Shown here: positions 36,784 to 46,624 of the stretch, piece after piece | How positions within the stretch are numbered: the stretch's first letter is position 1 | Layout: the number at the start of each line of letters is the position of its first letter | From: Saliterribacillus persicus | GTDB taxonomy: Bacteria; Bacillota; Bacilli; Bacillales; Amphibacillaceae | Assembly: GCF_003337485.1 (NCBI RefSeq) | Contig: NZ_QPJJ01000003.1 | Coordinates: 124,001 to 188,000, forward strand | DNA: 64,000 bases | Direction: 5' to 3' | The notes under the pieces: model-generated | Databases searched by the model: none | What the model saw: the letters and a program-made list of their open reading frames with translations, nothing else | What the model was told of the DNA's origin: nothing | Made by a program: the position numbers and the translations under genes

Positions 36784-37959
36784 TTACTGATTTAACAATT
36801 GTTCATTTTGTTCGATTAATGTCTTTCGTTGTTTCGCACAATCCAGGGAACGATACGGATCTTCTGGGGTATTAAATGTATAATCTACTAATTTATCGAT
36901 TGTTGTTGTTGCTACATGGATTCTAGTATCACTGGATGCATAATAAATATATACTTCATTTTGTTCGTTCACTACTGCTCCGTTACAAAATATTACGTTC
37001 GATACGTCCCCAACACGCTCATCATCATAAGGGGCAATAAAATGACCCCCTGGTAAAGCAATTAATTCAGTAGGATCTTCTAAGCTTGTTGCAAAAGTAT
37101 ACAAGACATATCTTAAACCTGCAGCCGTATTACGTACGCCATGCGCGATATGGATCCATCCTTTTTCCGTTTTAATTGGTGCAGGACCTTGACCATTTTT
37201 CACTTCATAAATCGTGTGATATTTTTTACCGTGAATCACTTCTTCATTTTCAATCACAGGATTAGTAACATCTTTAGTCAAACCAAATGCAATGCCACCA
37301 CCTGAACCTGTTGAAATAAAACCATCCTGAGGGCGTGTATAAAAGGCATATTGACCATCTACAAATTCTGGGTGGAGTACTACATTTCGTTGTTGAGGTG
37401 ACGGCGTTTCAATGTTAGGAAGACGCTCCCAGCTTTTCATATCCTTTGTACGAACTAAACCTGCTTGAGCTACTGCACTTGAAGTATCAAATTCATTTGC
37501 CTCTGGGTCTTTTTTTTCCGAACAATATATACCATAAATATAACCATCTTCGTGCTTTACTAGACGCATATCATAGATATTTGTTTCTTCTTTATCAATA
37601 TCTTCCCACACAAGCGGTGTATCGATGAAGTTAAATTGATCTATACCATTATCACTAACAGCTAATGCAAAAGTTGATTTACGGTCTAATCCTTCCAAAC
37701 GAACAACCAAATAATATTTGCCCTCTAAATAGATCGCACCAGGGTTAAACGTTGCATTTACTCCTAGTCTCTCCATAAAATATGGATTCGTTTCTTTGTT
37801 TAGATCAAAACGCCAATGCAGTGGCACATGATGACGTGTTAATGCTGGATATTTAAATCGTTTATATACCCCGTTATAAAAATCGTCTTTTTCCTCATTT
37901 TTTAGATTTAAAAATTTCTCTTGCTCTTTGAGTAACTCATAATATTTTTCGTGTATCAT
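36784..37959 (-). CDS. GH130 4-O-beta-D-mannosyl-D-glucose phosphorylase
   Basis: 391 residues, a five-bladed propeller of GH130 subfamily 1. The proton-donor Asp130 lies in TNIYDMRL, at the position known for mannosylglucose phosphorylases. [12 protein letters not shown] and [18 protein letters not shown] are other family blocks. The reaction is phosphorolysis of Man-beta-1,4-Glc to mannose 1-phosphate and glucose. Its ATG overlaps the stop of the cellobiose 2-epimerase gene (ATGA), which couples the two enzymes of the mannobiose epimerisation-phosphorolysis route. It acts in the cytoplasm and saves one ATP per mannose. Confidence 0.9.
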   Translation of the reverse strand: MIHEKYYELLKEQEKFLNLKNEEKDDFYNGVYKRFKYPALTRHHVPLHWRFDLNKETNPYFMERLGVNATFNPGAIYLEGKYYLVVRLEGLDRKSTFALAVSDNGIDQFNFIDTPLVWEDIDKEETNIYDMRLVKHEDGYIYGIYCSEKKDPEANEFDTSSAVAQAGLVRTKDMKSWERLPNIETPSPQQRNVVLHPEFVDGQYAFYTRPQDGFISTGSGGGIAFGLTKDVTNPVIENEEVIHGKKYHTIYEVKNGQGPAPIKTEKGWIHIAHGVRNTAAGLRYVLYTFATSLEDPTELIALPGGHFIAPYDDERVGDVSNVIFCNGAVVNEQNEVYIYYASSDTRIHVATTTIDKLVDYTFNTPEDPYRSLDCAKQRKTLIEQNEQLLNQ

Positions 37960-39131
37960 TTATTATCCACCCTTTCTATAAATTCTAAACAAAATCTACC
38001 ATTATGATAGGAAGTTTTCCACGGTTCTCCAATTGATCTTTTAGTTGGACGTCCATCAGGTTCTACAGACCAGAACCACTCACCCATTTCTCTTTTATCC
38101 ACTATATTTTCTTTTGTATATTCCCATAAATTCTTAATAAGCACTTCAAATCGAGGATCCTTTGTATGCATATATGCGTTTAAATATCCCACCATTGCTT
38201 CAGCCTGCACCCACCAGATTCTTGTTTTGTCTAACTCTGTCCCTACTTCTTCATTTATCAGGGAACCATCTTTTTGCATGGCATAACCAGCTATGTTATA
38301 CGCAATATCAATAACCATTTTGTCATATGCAGCATTTTTAATTCCGAGCACTTTGATCGCTTCATCCAACAACCAACTAGCTTCTATATCGTGGCCAAAT
38401 GACTTCATATCCACTAAGACGTTCCAATTTTTATCAAAAAAGACTCCTAAAAATTTTGTGTCTTTATTATATATTTTTTCATAGTGTACTTCGATTAGTG
38501 TAATTAAACTTTTCTTCAAATACTCTGTTGGATTTGCTTTGTAGAGATTTGTATATGCTTCTAACACATGAATATGTGTATTCATCGTTATATCTGCTAC
38601 TAAGCCATTTTCACTTAACATCTCATTAGGGGTAGGTGCCCATTTTCTATCGAATTCTTCCATATACGCTTGATTTGTTTTATCGTATCCTTTTTCCTCG
38701 ATTAAATAGAATATTTCTAATGCTAAATCGAGCGCTTCTTGGTCCTTCGTTATTCGGTAATATTCACTTAAAGCATATACAGCAAACGACTGGGCATACA
38801 CATGTTTTCTTGTGTCCTTTGGCTTACCCTCATAGTCTACTAACCAATAAATCCCTTTATATTCTTTATCATAGAGTTTATCTCTTAAGAATTTATAAAG
38901 ATGTGTCGCATGCGTTTTATATAGTGGATTCTTTGTCACTCTATAAGCGCTTGAAAATGTCCATAGGAATCTCGCAGTAGCTATACCACCTTTATCAGCT
39001 TCTTTGTTAACAGTTAAATCATAATCTACTTCCCCAAAAAAACCACCGTTCGTTTCATCTATTAATCGCATCCAAAACGGAAGAATTTCTTCTTCTAAAT
39101 GCGTTTGAATCTCTTCTTTTAATGCTTTCAT
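37956..39131 (-). CDS. Cellobiose 2-epimerase (AGE family)
   Basis: 391 residues, an (alpha/alpha)6 barrel of the N-acylglucosamine 2-epimerase superfamily. Catalytic-type His residues are seen in [12 protein letters not shown] and near the end in [10 protein letters not shown]; another His lies in THIHVLEAY. The C-terminal block [13 protein letters not shown] is typical of cellobiose 2-epimerases. In a mannan locus it converts beta-1,4-mannobiose to mannosylglucose, the substrate of the next gene. It leads a two-gene operon with a consensus promoter and a motif A palindrome. Confidence 0.9.
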   Translation of the reverse strand: MKALKEEIQTHLEEEILPFWMRLIDETNGGFFGEVDYDLTVNKEADKGGIATARFLWTFSSAYRVTKNPLYKTHATHLYKFLRDKLYDKEYKGIYWLVDYEGKPKDTRKHVYAQSFAVYALSEYYRITKDQEALDLALEIFYLIEEKGYDKTNQAYMEEFDRKWAPTPNEMLSENGLVADITMNTHIHVLEAYTNLYKANPTEYLKKSLITLIEVHYEKIYNKDTKFLGVFFDKNWNVLVDMKSFGHDIEASWLLDEAIKVLGIKNAAYDKMVIDIAYNIAGYAMQKDGSLINEEVGTELDKTRIWWVQAEAMVGYLNAYMHTKDPRFEVLIKNLWEYTKENIVDKREMGEWFWSVEPDGRPTKRSIGEPWKTSYHNGRFCLEFIERVDNK

Positions 39132-39149
39132 ATGACCGCCCTTTCTGTT

Positions 39150-39165
39150 TGTTTATCGATAACTT
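39150..39165. promoter_or_regulatory. Operator-like palindrome, motif A copy 4
   Basis: TGTTTATCGATAACTT (minus strand AAGTTATCGATAAACA) has the perfect core TTATCGATAA. It sits 10 bases downstream of the -10 box of the epimerase/phosphorylase promoter. Confidence 0.7.
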
Positions 39166-39174
39166 AATAAATTA

Positions 39175-39203
39175 ATAATAATTAACTTATTTACCTTTGT
39201 CAA
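39175..39203 (-). promoter_or_regulatory. Promoter of the epimerase-phosphorylase operon
   Basis: Minus-strand -35 TTGACA (39198-39203), 17-bp spacer, -10 TATTAT (39175-39180). An unusually good sigma-A promoter, which suits control by a repressor rather than an activator. Confidence 0.8.
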
Positions 39204-39343
39204 TTACTTCTGATTCTTTTTATTTAATAATCAGCAAAGCTCTTAATTTAATTTGAAAATTCCATTCAATAACATCGAAGAGCGTGGGGGACTAACTCTA
39301 ATAAAATATAACCCAATTGATTAACAATAGTATTTCCCACATC

Positions 39344-39380
39344 AAAAAACACCTGATACAAGCATGCATCAGATGTTTTT
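39344..39380. terminator. Terminator after chemoreceptor gene
   Basis: 13-bp stem AAAAACATCTGAT/ATCAGGTGTTTTT (minus strand, with G-U pairs) and an 11-base loop. T runs on both strands, a few bases after the MCP stop codon. Confidence 0.8.
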
Positions 39381-39382
39381 CT

Positions 39383-41188
39383 CTATTGCTTTACTTTAAA
39401 CGTGGCAAATGTTACTTCTAATTTATCTGCCATGGCGGATAATTCCTCAGAAGAAGCTAATAATTCTTCCATCGCTGCATTTTGCTCCTCTGTTCCCGCC
39501 GCAACTTGCTCAATACTTTCAGAAGATATTTCAGATATTCGTTGAATCTCTTTTGTAGAATCCTGCACAGATGCCATTTGGTTGTTTGTTTCTTTAACTG
39601 TTCTACTTACCGTTTCATGATTTTTGTTAAGTGACCGAATGGATGCAAGCATATTTTCAAAGACAGTTCCAACCTGTTCTACTCTACTCGAACCCTCTTG
39701 GACTGATTTTGTGCTTTCTGACATTACCTGAACCGCTTTTTCTGTGTCTTTTATCGATGAAGTAATAAGCGTTTGAATTTTATCAGTTGCATCTGCCGTT
39801 TGTTCTGCTAGTTTTCTAACTTCATCCGCTACTACCGCAAAACCTTTACCATGTTCACCAGCTCTTGCTGCTTCAATGGTTGCATTTAATGCTAGTAAAT
39901 TTGTTTGGGAAGAAATCGAATGAATCATATCAACAATGCCACTGATTTGATTAGAATGTGTACTTAAATCTCTTATAATCTTCGCAATTCGGTCCACCTG
40001 TTTATGCACAACGTCCATTTGTGAAATAGCACCACTCACATGAACGGTTCCATTTTCCACCTGTTCTGTTGTCGTTTTACTTAGCGTAATGGCATTATCA
40101 ATCGTCGCTGTTACACCTTCCCATGAATGTTGCATTTCATCTATAATTTCAGTAGATGCTTTCACTGTCTTAACCTGTTCCTCAGAACCATTCGCAACTT
40201 CCATCATTGAGGTTGTGATTTGATTGTTAACATCTGTAGTTTCTTGAGCATTTCCCTTTAACATATCTGCCATTTTTGAGACAGTTACCGTTGTATCAAG
40301 AAGTCGAGTTATAGAATCTTGTAATCTATTAGCCATATCATTCATTGCATTTTGAATAACCGCTATTTCATCGTTCCCATTTTCAAAAGCCCTCTCAGTA
40401 GTGAGGTCCCCTTCTGCTAATCGAATGGAGAAACTTTCTAATCTCTTAAACCTTTTACTCATTCTTCGGTTTACAATTACTAAAATGATGATAGAACCTA
40501 TCGTTACAACTAACACAATCAAAACAACAACAATCATTGTTATCATTGACTTTTCTTCCATGTCAGCTTGTAATGCATTTCTCTTTTCCACCATACTGTC
40601 TTTTAACAGCATCAAAGAATCAATCGTATAATTCCTTAATGTAGTTGTTTTATTATGTAGATCCGTCTGAACAAATATATCTACTCGTTCATTATTTTCC
40701 CGATAAACTGCAGTTGTAGGAATAATGTCTTCGAAAAACAATATATCCATTTGCTGATTATAATCCATTATATTATCATACATTTTTTGATCTTCTTCTG
40801 TTTCTATTTCTTTTTCAACACGTTCAACTGATGCACGAAATTTTTCATCTTCCGCAGTATAATCAGCCTCTGTAGTTGTGGGATGCTGTTCTGTTAAAAT
40901 ATCAGCTATAATAATATATTTCTGCTTGAAAATAGAAGCCATTTCATTGATTTCTATCGATGCATCGCTTTTTCTTTCTACAATTTTAGATTCAGATAAT
41001 ACACTATTCATCGAAAATATGGTTATTGCAGAAGATAAAACAAACAAAAACAGAACGCTTACAAAAAGTAATCCATATTTTTGACCAATGGTTCTGTTAT
41101 TCAAGATATTCCTTTTCCTTTTATCATTTGGCTTCCAATTTACGTTTTTAAGTTTCGGGAGCGAAAATCCTTTGTATATTTTTTTCAT
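39383..41188 (-). CDS. Methyl-accepting chemotaxis protein
   Basis: 601 residues. Cytoplasmic basic N-terminus, TM1 near 40-60, a helical extracytoplasmic sensor region of about 150 residues, TM2 near 210-232, HAMP, and a full MCP signalling domain with the hairpin tip [18 protein letters not shown] and downstream [14 protein letters not shown]. The ending lacks a CheR-binding pentapeptide. GGAGGG places the start at ATG 41188. Location inside the mannan region suggests attraction to mannan-derived sugars, but no sequence feature proves it. Compare the tip-less relative at 17886-19139. Confidence 0.92.
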   Translation of the reverse strand: MKKIYKGFSLPKLKNVNWKPNDKRKRNILNNRTIGQKYGLLFVSVLFLFVLSSAITIFSMNSVLSESKIVERKSDASIEINEMASIFKQKYIIIADILTEQHPTTTEADYTAEDEKFRASVERVEKEIETEEDQKMYDNIMDYNQQMDILFFEDIIPTTAVYRENNERVDIFVQTDLHNKTTTLRNYTIDSLMLLKDSMVEKRNALQADMEEKSMITMIVVVLIVLVVTIGSIIILVIVNRRMSKRFKRLESFSIRLAEGDLTTERAFENGNDEIAVIQNAMNDMANRLQDSITRLLDTTVTVSKMADMLKGNAQETTDVNNQITTSMMEVANGSEEQVKTVKASTEIIDEMQHSWEGVTATIDNAITLSKTTTEQVENGTVHVSGAISQMDVVHKQVDRIAKIIRDLSTHSNQISGIVDMIHSISSQTNLLALNATIEAARAGEHGKGFAVVADEVRKLAEQTADATDKIQTLITSSIKDTEKAVQVMSESTKSVQEGSSRVEQVGTVFENMLASIRSLNKNHETVSRTVKETNNQMASVQDSTKEIQRISEISSESIEQVAAGTEEQNAAMEELLASSEELSAMADKLEVTFATFKVKQ

Positions 41189-41220
41189 ATTACCCTCCAT
41201 TTCAGAAGCAATAAGTATTA

Positions 41221-41255
41221 GATAGACTCCAGAATAATAGAACTAGGAGCCTATC
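41221..41255 (-). other. Stem-loop after ABC exporter gene
   Basis: 10-bp stem with one mismatch (GATAGGCTCC/GGAGTCTATC on the minus strand) and a 15-base loop, without a clear T run. It may act as a weak terminator between the exporter and the chemoreceptor genes. Confidence 0.45.
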
Positions 41256-41264
41256 TTCTACTTT

Positions 41265-43061
41265 TTAAGAAACTGCTTCTGACGCCCTTTTCATTTTATA
41301 AAATTCACCTTTTAAAGCAATTAACTCTTCATAAGTCCCCATCTCTATACAATTGCCATGCTTCATGACAATGATACGATCCGCTTCTCTAATAGTTGAA
41401 AGTCTGTGTGCCACAATAAAAGTCGTCTTTCCTTTAACAAGCTCTTTCATTGCATCTTGTATTAATTTTTCAGATACATTGTCTAAGGCAGATGTTGCCT
41501 CATCTAAAATAACCATCTGAGGATTTCTAATAAATGCCCTTGCAATAGCAATTCGTTGTCGTTGGCCACCTGACATTCTATCTCCATGCTCCCCAATTTT
41601 TGTATCCAATCCTTCCGGTAATTCCTGAATGATATCCTCTAAATTAGCCATCTTTATCGCTTGTAGAACATCTTCTTCTGTAACGTCAGCAAGACCATAT
41701 GCAATATTTTCACGAATAGAGCCAGAAAATAGAATCGTATTTTGTGGCACTACGGCAATTTTTTTGCGATAACTGCGCATACTGATTTCATCCATCGGTT
41801 TTTGGTCCATTAAAATCCTACCCGATGTCGGCCGGTAAAAGCCTGTAAGCAAATGTAAAATCGTAGACTTACCCGCTCCCGACTCCCCTACAAATGCGAT
41901 CATTTCACCAGCTTTAACATGAAGATCAAAATTCTGAAGTACATGTTTTTCCGTATCACGATACTTAAAAAATACATCCTCAAATAGGACATCACCATGT
42001 AATTGCTTTAACTTTGTTCGACCTTGATATTCTTGTGTTTCTTTGGCAAACAATATTTCAGAAACAGAATGTATCGACTCAAAGCCTTTTGCTATTTGCG
42101 GATAAATGTTAATTAATCCTGAAATAGACATTAGAATGGTCGTAAAATATGTCTGATACAACACTACGTCACCAATTGGGATCTTTCCTTGATAGGCAAG
42201 GTATATGGTGAAAAGAAGACAAAGTACTTGAAATAATTGAAATGCGACCCAATTACTAGCTCCAAAAAATGCTTCCGTAATATCCAGTCGATAACCTTTT
42301 CCTCTTACATTTTGCAGCATAGAATCCATTTTGTTTATTTCAATCTTTTCTAAACCATGTGCTCTTGTAACAGGAATCATTTCAACAGTCTCCGCTACCT
42401 GCCCCGACATCTCTTCTACCTGCTGTCTGAATTCGCGGTTACGTTGCGTTAATTTCCCTTTAAAAAAATAAACAATCACAATAGAAATCGGAATGGCTAC
42501 TATAAAAAAAGAAGCAACCGTCAAACTCCTTGTCGCAGTAACTGAAATTGCTACAATAACATTCATAATTGCTGGTAATACACCTAACATCGTCTGCTTT
42601 GACATGATTTCGATCATTTCTACGTCTCGCAATACTTTTGCCTGCAGCTTACCAGACCGCAATTCACTGTGATAGGAAATAGACAAATGTTGAAGCTTTC
42701 GTATTAATGTACTTCTTAAGCTTGCTTCAACATGTCTGATTGCTTTGCTCATAAAACTAATATGTAACATTTGACTAGGTAAATTTTGTATAATCACAAC
42801 GGTTAAAACAATAATATTGATCCATAACATGCGCGTGTCATACTTTTCTGGTTCTGACACAAAATTAATCAAATTTGCCATCACTATCGGTAATATCCAC
42901 ACAGGTGAATGTTTTAGCATAAAAAATATAAAAGAAAGAAATAATTTCATGTAATGCCCTCTATACATCACATGAAGTGTCTGAAAAAGACGACCTTTAA
43001 CATCTTGTTGCTCTTCGAATCTTTTTTCGAAATCTAAGGATATTCCTCTTTCAGTTGGCAT
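41265..43061 (-). CDS. ABC exporter (fused TMD-NBD, multidrug/lipid type)
   Basis: 598 residues. Six membrane segments in the first 330 residues, then an ATPase domain with Walker A GESGAGKST, Q-loop VVPQNTILFSG, signature MSGGQRQR, Walker B MVILDEATSALD and H-loop VAHRLST. This is the MsbA/BmrA-type half transporter; it works as a homodimer or pairs with a second half. Substrate unknown. It lies between the GH36 and chemoreceptor genes, diverging from GH36, and has no evident link to mannan use. GGAGG precedes the ATG. Confidence 0.9.
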   Translation of the reverse strand: MPTERGISLDFEKRFEEQQDVKGRLFQTLHVMYRGHYMKLFLSFIFFMLKHSPVWILPIVMANLINFVSEPEKYDTRMLWINIIVLTVVIIQNLPSQMLHISFMSKAIRHVEASLRSTLIRKLQHLSISYHSELRSGKLQAKVLRDVEMIEIMSKQTMLGVLPAIMNVIVAISVTATRSLTVASFFIVAIPISIVIVYFFKGKLTQRNREFRQQVEEMSGQVAETVEMIPVTRAHGLEKIEINKMDSMLQNVRGKGYRLDITEAFFGASNWVAFQLFQVLCLLFTIYLAYQGKIPIGDVVLYQTYFTTILMSISGLINIYPQIAKGFESIHSVSEILFAKETQEYQGRTKLKQLHGDVLFEDVFFKYRDTEKHVLQNFDLHVKAGEMIAFVGESGAGKSTILHLLTGFYRPTSGRILMDQKPMDEISMRSYRKKIAVVPQNTILFSGSIRENIAYGLADVTEEDVLQAIKMANLEDIIQELPEGLDTKIGEHGDRMSGGQRQRIAIARAFIRNPQMVILDEATSALDNVSEKLIQDAMKELVKGKTTFIVAHRLSTIREADRIIVMKHGNCIEMGTYEELIALKGEFYKMKRASEAVS

Positions 43062-43168
43062 ATGCAGCCTCCTATCTAATAAAAATAAATTACCTAATCC
43101 ATTAAGTAATATATTAATACTTTTAGACTATGTTTGTCTATACAATTTATTTTTTTACATAAAATACT

Positions 43169-43197
43169 TTGACTAAACACTATTAATTAACTATATT
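43169..43197 (+). promoter_or_regulatory. Promoter of the GH36 gene
   Basis: -35 TTGACT (43169-43174), 17-bp spacer, -10 TATATT (43192-43197), directly followed by the motif A palindrome. Confidence 0.8.
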
Positions 43198-43201
43198 TAA
43201 T

Positions 43202-43217
43202 AAGTAAGCGATAACTT
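43202..43217. promoter_or_regulatory. Operator-like palindrome, motif A copy 5
   Basis: AAGTAAGCGATAACTT: the right half is identical to the epimerase-site half (GATAACTT), the left half has two changes. It begins five bases after the -10 box of the GH36 promoter, over the expected transcription start. Confidence 0.65.
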
Positions 43218-43236
43218 ATAAATGGAGGTATTGATC

Positions 43237-45465
43237 ATGGCAATTAGCATAAATGAGAGTAAATTAGAATTTCACTTACATAATGAATCTGTCAGCTACA
43301 TTTTTAGAGTTTTAGAAAAAAGCCATCAATTGGAGCATTTATATTATGGAAAAAAAATACATCATCGAAACTCATTCGAGCACTTAGTTGAAAGAGAATC
43401 TAGACCATCTTCTAACATGTTTGAAGGGGACCATACTTCTTCGTTGGAACACATCAGGCAAGAATATCCAAGCTATGGTACAACTGATTTTAGATTTCCA
43501 GCACACGCGATCCTGCAAGAAGATGGTAGTCATATAACAAACTTTGTCTTTGATTCGTATAGATTAGAAAAAGGCAAAGCTATACTTGAAGGTTTACCTG
43601 CAACGTATGTTGAAAAAGAAGAGGAAGCTGACACCTTAGAAGTTGATTTAGTCGATCATTATTTACAATGTCGATTAACACTAACTTACACAATCTATAG
43701 AGATCGAAGTGTTATTACTAGAAATGTTAGGTTTAAAAATGAAGGAGACAAAACCTATCAATTAGATCAAGCGATGAGTATGAACATCGACTTTCCAGAT
43801 GATTGTTATGATATGGTTCATTTGCATGGCGCTTGGGCAAGAGAAGGACATGTGGAAACGAAACGCTTATCCAAGGGTATTCAGTCTATTTATAGTAATC
43901 GCGGGGCTAGTAGTCATGTTTTCAATCCGTTCTTTGCTTTAAAACGTTTTGATTCAACAGAACATAAAGGTGAGGTATACGGTTTTAGCCTTGTTTATAG
44001 CGGGAATTTTCTAGCACAAGTAGAAGTAGACACCTACAATGTAAGTCGTGTTTCCATGGGAATCAATCCATTTCGTTTCAGTTGGAAATTAAATCCCGAA
44101 GATACTTTCCAAACACCCGAGTGTGTCATGGTTTATTCCGACCAAGGAATCAATGGGATGAGCCAAACTTATCATAAGCTTTACCGGGATCGATTAGTTC
44201 GAGGCTATTGGCGCGACAAGACTCGTCCTATATTAATCAATAACTGGGAAGCAACTTATTTTGATTTTAACGAAGATAAAGTAATAGATATTGCAAAAGA
44301 ATCAAAAAAGCTAGGGATTGAATTATTCGTTCTAGATGACGGATGGTTCGGAAAACGTGATGATGATTCTACGTCACTAGGTGACTGGTTTGAATATGAG
44401 GAGAAGCTTCCGAATGGTATCGAAGGCTTAGCAAGCAAAATAGAATCACTCGACATGCGGTTTGGACTCTGGTTTGAACCTGAAATGATTTCAAAGGGTA
44501 CGAAGTTATACGAAAAACACCCTGACTGGTTAATAGCTACGCCTAATCGCAGAGTTTCTCATGGACGTAACCAGTACGTGCTTGATTTCTCTAGAATAGA
44601 AGTAGTTGATTATGTCTATGAGATGATGGATAAAATTATTTCTAAATCTAAAATATCGTACATTAAATGGGATATGAACCGCTACATCACAGAAGTATAT
44701 GCAATCGCCCTTCCTCATGATCAGCAGGGTGAATTATTCCATCGATATATCCTTGGTGTGTATGACTTGTATGAGCGTTTATTGAAGAAATACCCTGAAA
44801 TATTATTTGAATCTTGTGCTGGTGGCGGAGCTCGTTTTGATCCTGGTATGTTATACTATGCGCCTCAAACGTGGACCAGTGATGATACTGATGCCATTGA
44901 ACGTCTGAAAATTCAATATGGAACTTCTTTGGTTTATCCACTTAGCTCCATAGGCAGTCATGTCTCTGCCATTCCCAATCATCAAGTAGGACGTATGACT
45001 CCAATGGATACAAGAGCAAATGTTGCTTATTTTGGCACCTTTGGATATGAGCTTGATGCAACTAAAATGACAGATGAAGATAAAGAAAAAGTAAAAGGTC
45101 AAGTTGCTTTTTTCAAATCACACCGTGAGCTTATACGCAGTGGTGAATTCTACAGACTAATGAATCCTTTTGAATCAAATGAAACTGCATGGATGGTGGT
45201 TTCAGAAGAGAAGGATGAGGCAATTGTTGGTTATTATAAGGTTTTAAATAACCCAAATGAAGCTTACCAGCGTTTAAAACTAACTGGATTAGATCCTATT
45301 AAACAATATCAAGTCAATGCTTTATCAAGAAACTATTATGGGGACGAATTAATGAATGTAGGTATAATACTATCTAATACCTTAAGTAATCCGGACGGAG
45401 AAAATTTAGGACTTGATCACGGAGATTATCAATCAAAAATTTATGTTTTAAAAGAAGTATTGTAA
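43237..45465 (+). CDS. GH36 alpha-galactosidase
   Basis: 742 residues, the length of the tetrameric AgaA/RafA-type enzymes, no signal peptide. An N-terminal beta-sandwich is followed by a TIM barrel. Nucleophile Asp479 is in YIKWDMNR and acid/base Asp549 in TWTSDDTDAIER, matching the positions known for Geobacillus AgaA. It removes alpha-1,6-galactosyl side groups from galactomanno-oligosaccharides (or raffinose sugars). An ATG at 43222 is in frame but overlaps the GGAGG that serves ATG 43237. A single-gene unit with a strong promoter carrying a motif A operator, so it is likely part of the mannan regulon. Confidence 0.93.
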   Translation: MAISINESKLEFHLHNESVSYIFRVLEKSHQLEHLYYGKKIHHRNSFEHLVERESRPSSNMFEGDHTSSLEHIRQEYPSYGTTDFRFPAHAILQEDGSHITNFVFDSYRLEKGKAILEGLPATYVEKEEEADTLEVDLVDHYLQCRLTLTYTIYRDRSVITRNVRFKNEGDKTYQLDQAMSMNIDFPDDCYDMVHLHGAWAREGHVETKRLSKGIQSIYSNRGASSHVFNPFFALKRFDSTEHKGEVYGFSLVYSGNFLAQVEVDTYNVSRVSMGINPFRFSWKLNPEDTFQTPECVMVYSDQGINGMSQTYHKLYRDRLVRGYWRDKTRPILINNWEATYFDFNEDKVIDIAKESKKLGIELFVLDDGWFGKRDDDSTSLGDWFEYEEKLPNGIEGLASKIESLDMRFGLWFEPEMISKGTKLYEKHPDWLIATPNRRVSHGRNQYVLDFSRIEVVDYVYEMMDKIISKSKISYIKWDMNRYITEVYAIALPHDQQGELFHRYILGVYDLYERLLKKYPEILFESCAGGGARFDPGMLYYAPQTWTSDDTDAIERLKIQYGTSLVYPLSSIGSHVSAIPNHQVGRMTPMDTRANVAYFGTFGYELDATKMTDEDKEKVKGQVAFFKSHRELIRSGEFYRLMNPFESNETAWMVVSEEKDEAIVGYYKVLNNPNEAYQRLKLTGLDPIKQYQVNALSRNYYGDELMNVGIILSNTLSNPDGENLGLDHGDYQSKIYVLKEVL

Positions 45466-45512
45466 AGCTCTAATCAACATTTGACGGGAATGTAAATGGC
45501 TCTAGATAATAG

Positions 45513-45560
45513 AAACCGCATGACATCTGATTATACATCATGATATCATGCGGTTTATTT
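45513..45560. terminator. Terminator between convergent GH36 and EIIA genes
   Basis: 11-bp perfect stem AAACCGCATGA/TCATGCGGTTT (45513-45523, 45546-45556) with a structured 22-base loop. T-rich flanks on both strands. Confidence 0.75.
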
Positions 45561-45608
45561 ACTCTAATTGAAGAAGATTTCTGTCTAATTCTATCAAGTA
45601 AAATCTAC

Positions 45609-46100
45609 TTATTTTTTGTTCACTTCCATTAAAACATCGCTTCCTGCAGTTACTTCATTTCCAGCAGCAGAGCTTGTGATTTCAAAGTCATCACCATTTA
45701 ATAAGATGATTGGAGTAACTACTTTATAATCCATTTCTGCAATTTTAGTGATATCATAGGAAGCTAACTTATCTCCTTTTTTCACCTTTTGTCCATTTTC
45801 AACATGGATATCGAATCCATCTCCATTAAGGTTTACGGTTTCAAGGCCCATATGAATTAAAAACTCTGCACCTGCACCTGTTCTAAGACTTATCGCGTGC
45901 TTCGTTTTAAATACATCGACAACCTCTCCATCTATTGGTGAGACAACTTCATGTGAAGCTGGTTCTATAGCAATGCCATCACCCATCATTTTTTGTGAGA
46001 AAACCTGATCAGGAACTTCTTCAAGCGCTATCGCTTTACCTGTAATCGGCGCAACCATACTAAAATTTACTTCTTTTTTCTTAAACAATGATTTTAACAT
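45609..46100 (-). CDS. Stand-alone PTS glucose-type EIIA protein
   Basis: 163 residues, the single-domain EIIA-Glc (Crr-like) fold. Phospho-acceptor His83 lies in LIHMGLETVN and the supporting His68 in TKHAISL. It accepts phosphate from HPr and either donates it to an EIICB subunit encoded elsewhere or acts as a regulator. No EIIB or EIIC gene is nearby. GGAGG eight bases before ATG 46100 rules out the in-frame GTG just upstream. Why it lies in this non-PTS sugar region is unclear. Confidence 0.9.
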   Translation of the reverse strand: MLKSLFKKKEVNFSMVAPITGKAIALEEVPDQVFSQKMMGDGIAIEPASHEVVSPIDGEVVDVFKTKHAISLRTGAGAEFLIHMGLETVNLNGDGFDIHVENGQKVKKGDKLASYDITKIAEMDYKVVTPIILLNGDDFEITSSAAGNEVTAGSDVLMEVNKK

Positions 46101-46233
46101 CACTTATACCTCCATTACATATTCTTTCTTTATACATCTTATACCCTATCTCTCTTTATGGTAATCAATAATAAAGAGAAAGCACGTTAACTGCTTGTCT
46201 CAGATAACATGTTATAAAAAATAAATAGTGAAA

Positions 46234-46407
46234 TTATCTATTTTTCTTACCAATTTTTCCAAACGCATTTAAAATCAAGTGGGTAAAAATTAACGACAAT
46301 AAATAGGCAATAAGAGGTTCAGTTGTGCTTAATATTGAAAGTAAAGATAAGAATAATAACGTTGATATAGTAAAAAGAATTATTAGATAAAGAAAGCCAC
46401 TTATCAT
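46234..46407 (-). CDS. Small hydrophobic membrane protein, 57 residues
   Basis: An unrecognised small open frame starting MISGFLYLIILFTISTLLFL and ending in a basic tail (GKIGKKNR). Two hydrophobic segments (about residues 4-25 and 32-48) flank a short polar turn (STTEP). A GGAGGTGG lies upstream but 17 bases from the ATG, longer than ideal, and an in-frame TAG rules out an earlier start. The gap between crr-like and TIM-barrel genes has no better candidate. The composition and basic end are those of real small membrane proteins; function unknown. Confidence 0.55.
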   Translation of the reverse strand: MISGFLYLIILFTISTLLFLSLLSILSTTEPLIAYLLSLIFTHLILNAFGKIGKKNR

Positions 46408-46575
46408 TGCTATGATCTAAACCACCTCCAACGGCACTATACAAACATTCATCCCTCTTCAACAACCTGCAAGTTAGTACTTTATATTTTTAACGAACTC
46501 TTCCAGTATTTTAACATAAAAATCCAGTTGATTACTTTAGAGATGAAAATTAAGAGAGAAATACAAAATCGTCTA

Positions 46576-46611
46576 TAAAAAAGATGAAGCACATTTGCTC
46601 CATCTCTTTTA
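46576..46611 (-). terminator. Terminator of the ThuA/Gfo-Idh/TIM-barrel operon
   Basis: Stem GATGGAGCA/TGCTTCATC (minus strand) extended by A/T pairs, loop AATG, then a T run, about 14 bases after the last stop codon of the operon. Confidence 0.85.
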
Positions 46612-46624
46612 ATACAATATTAAA

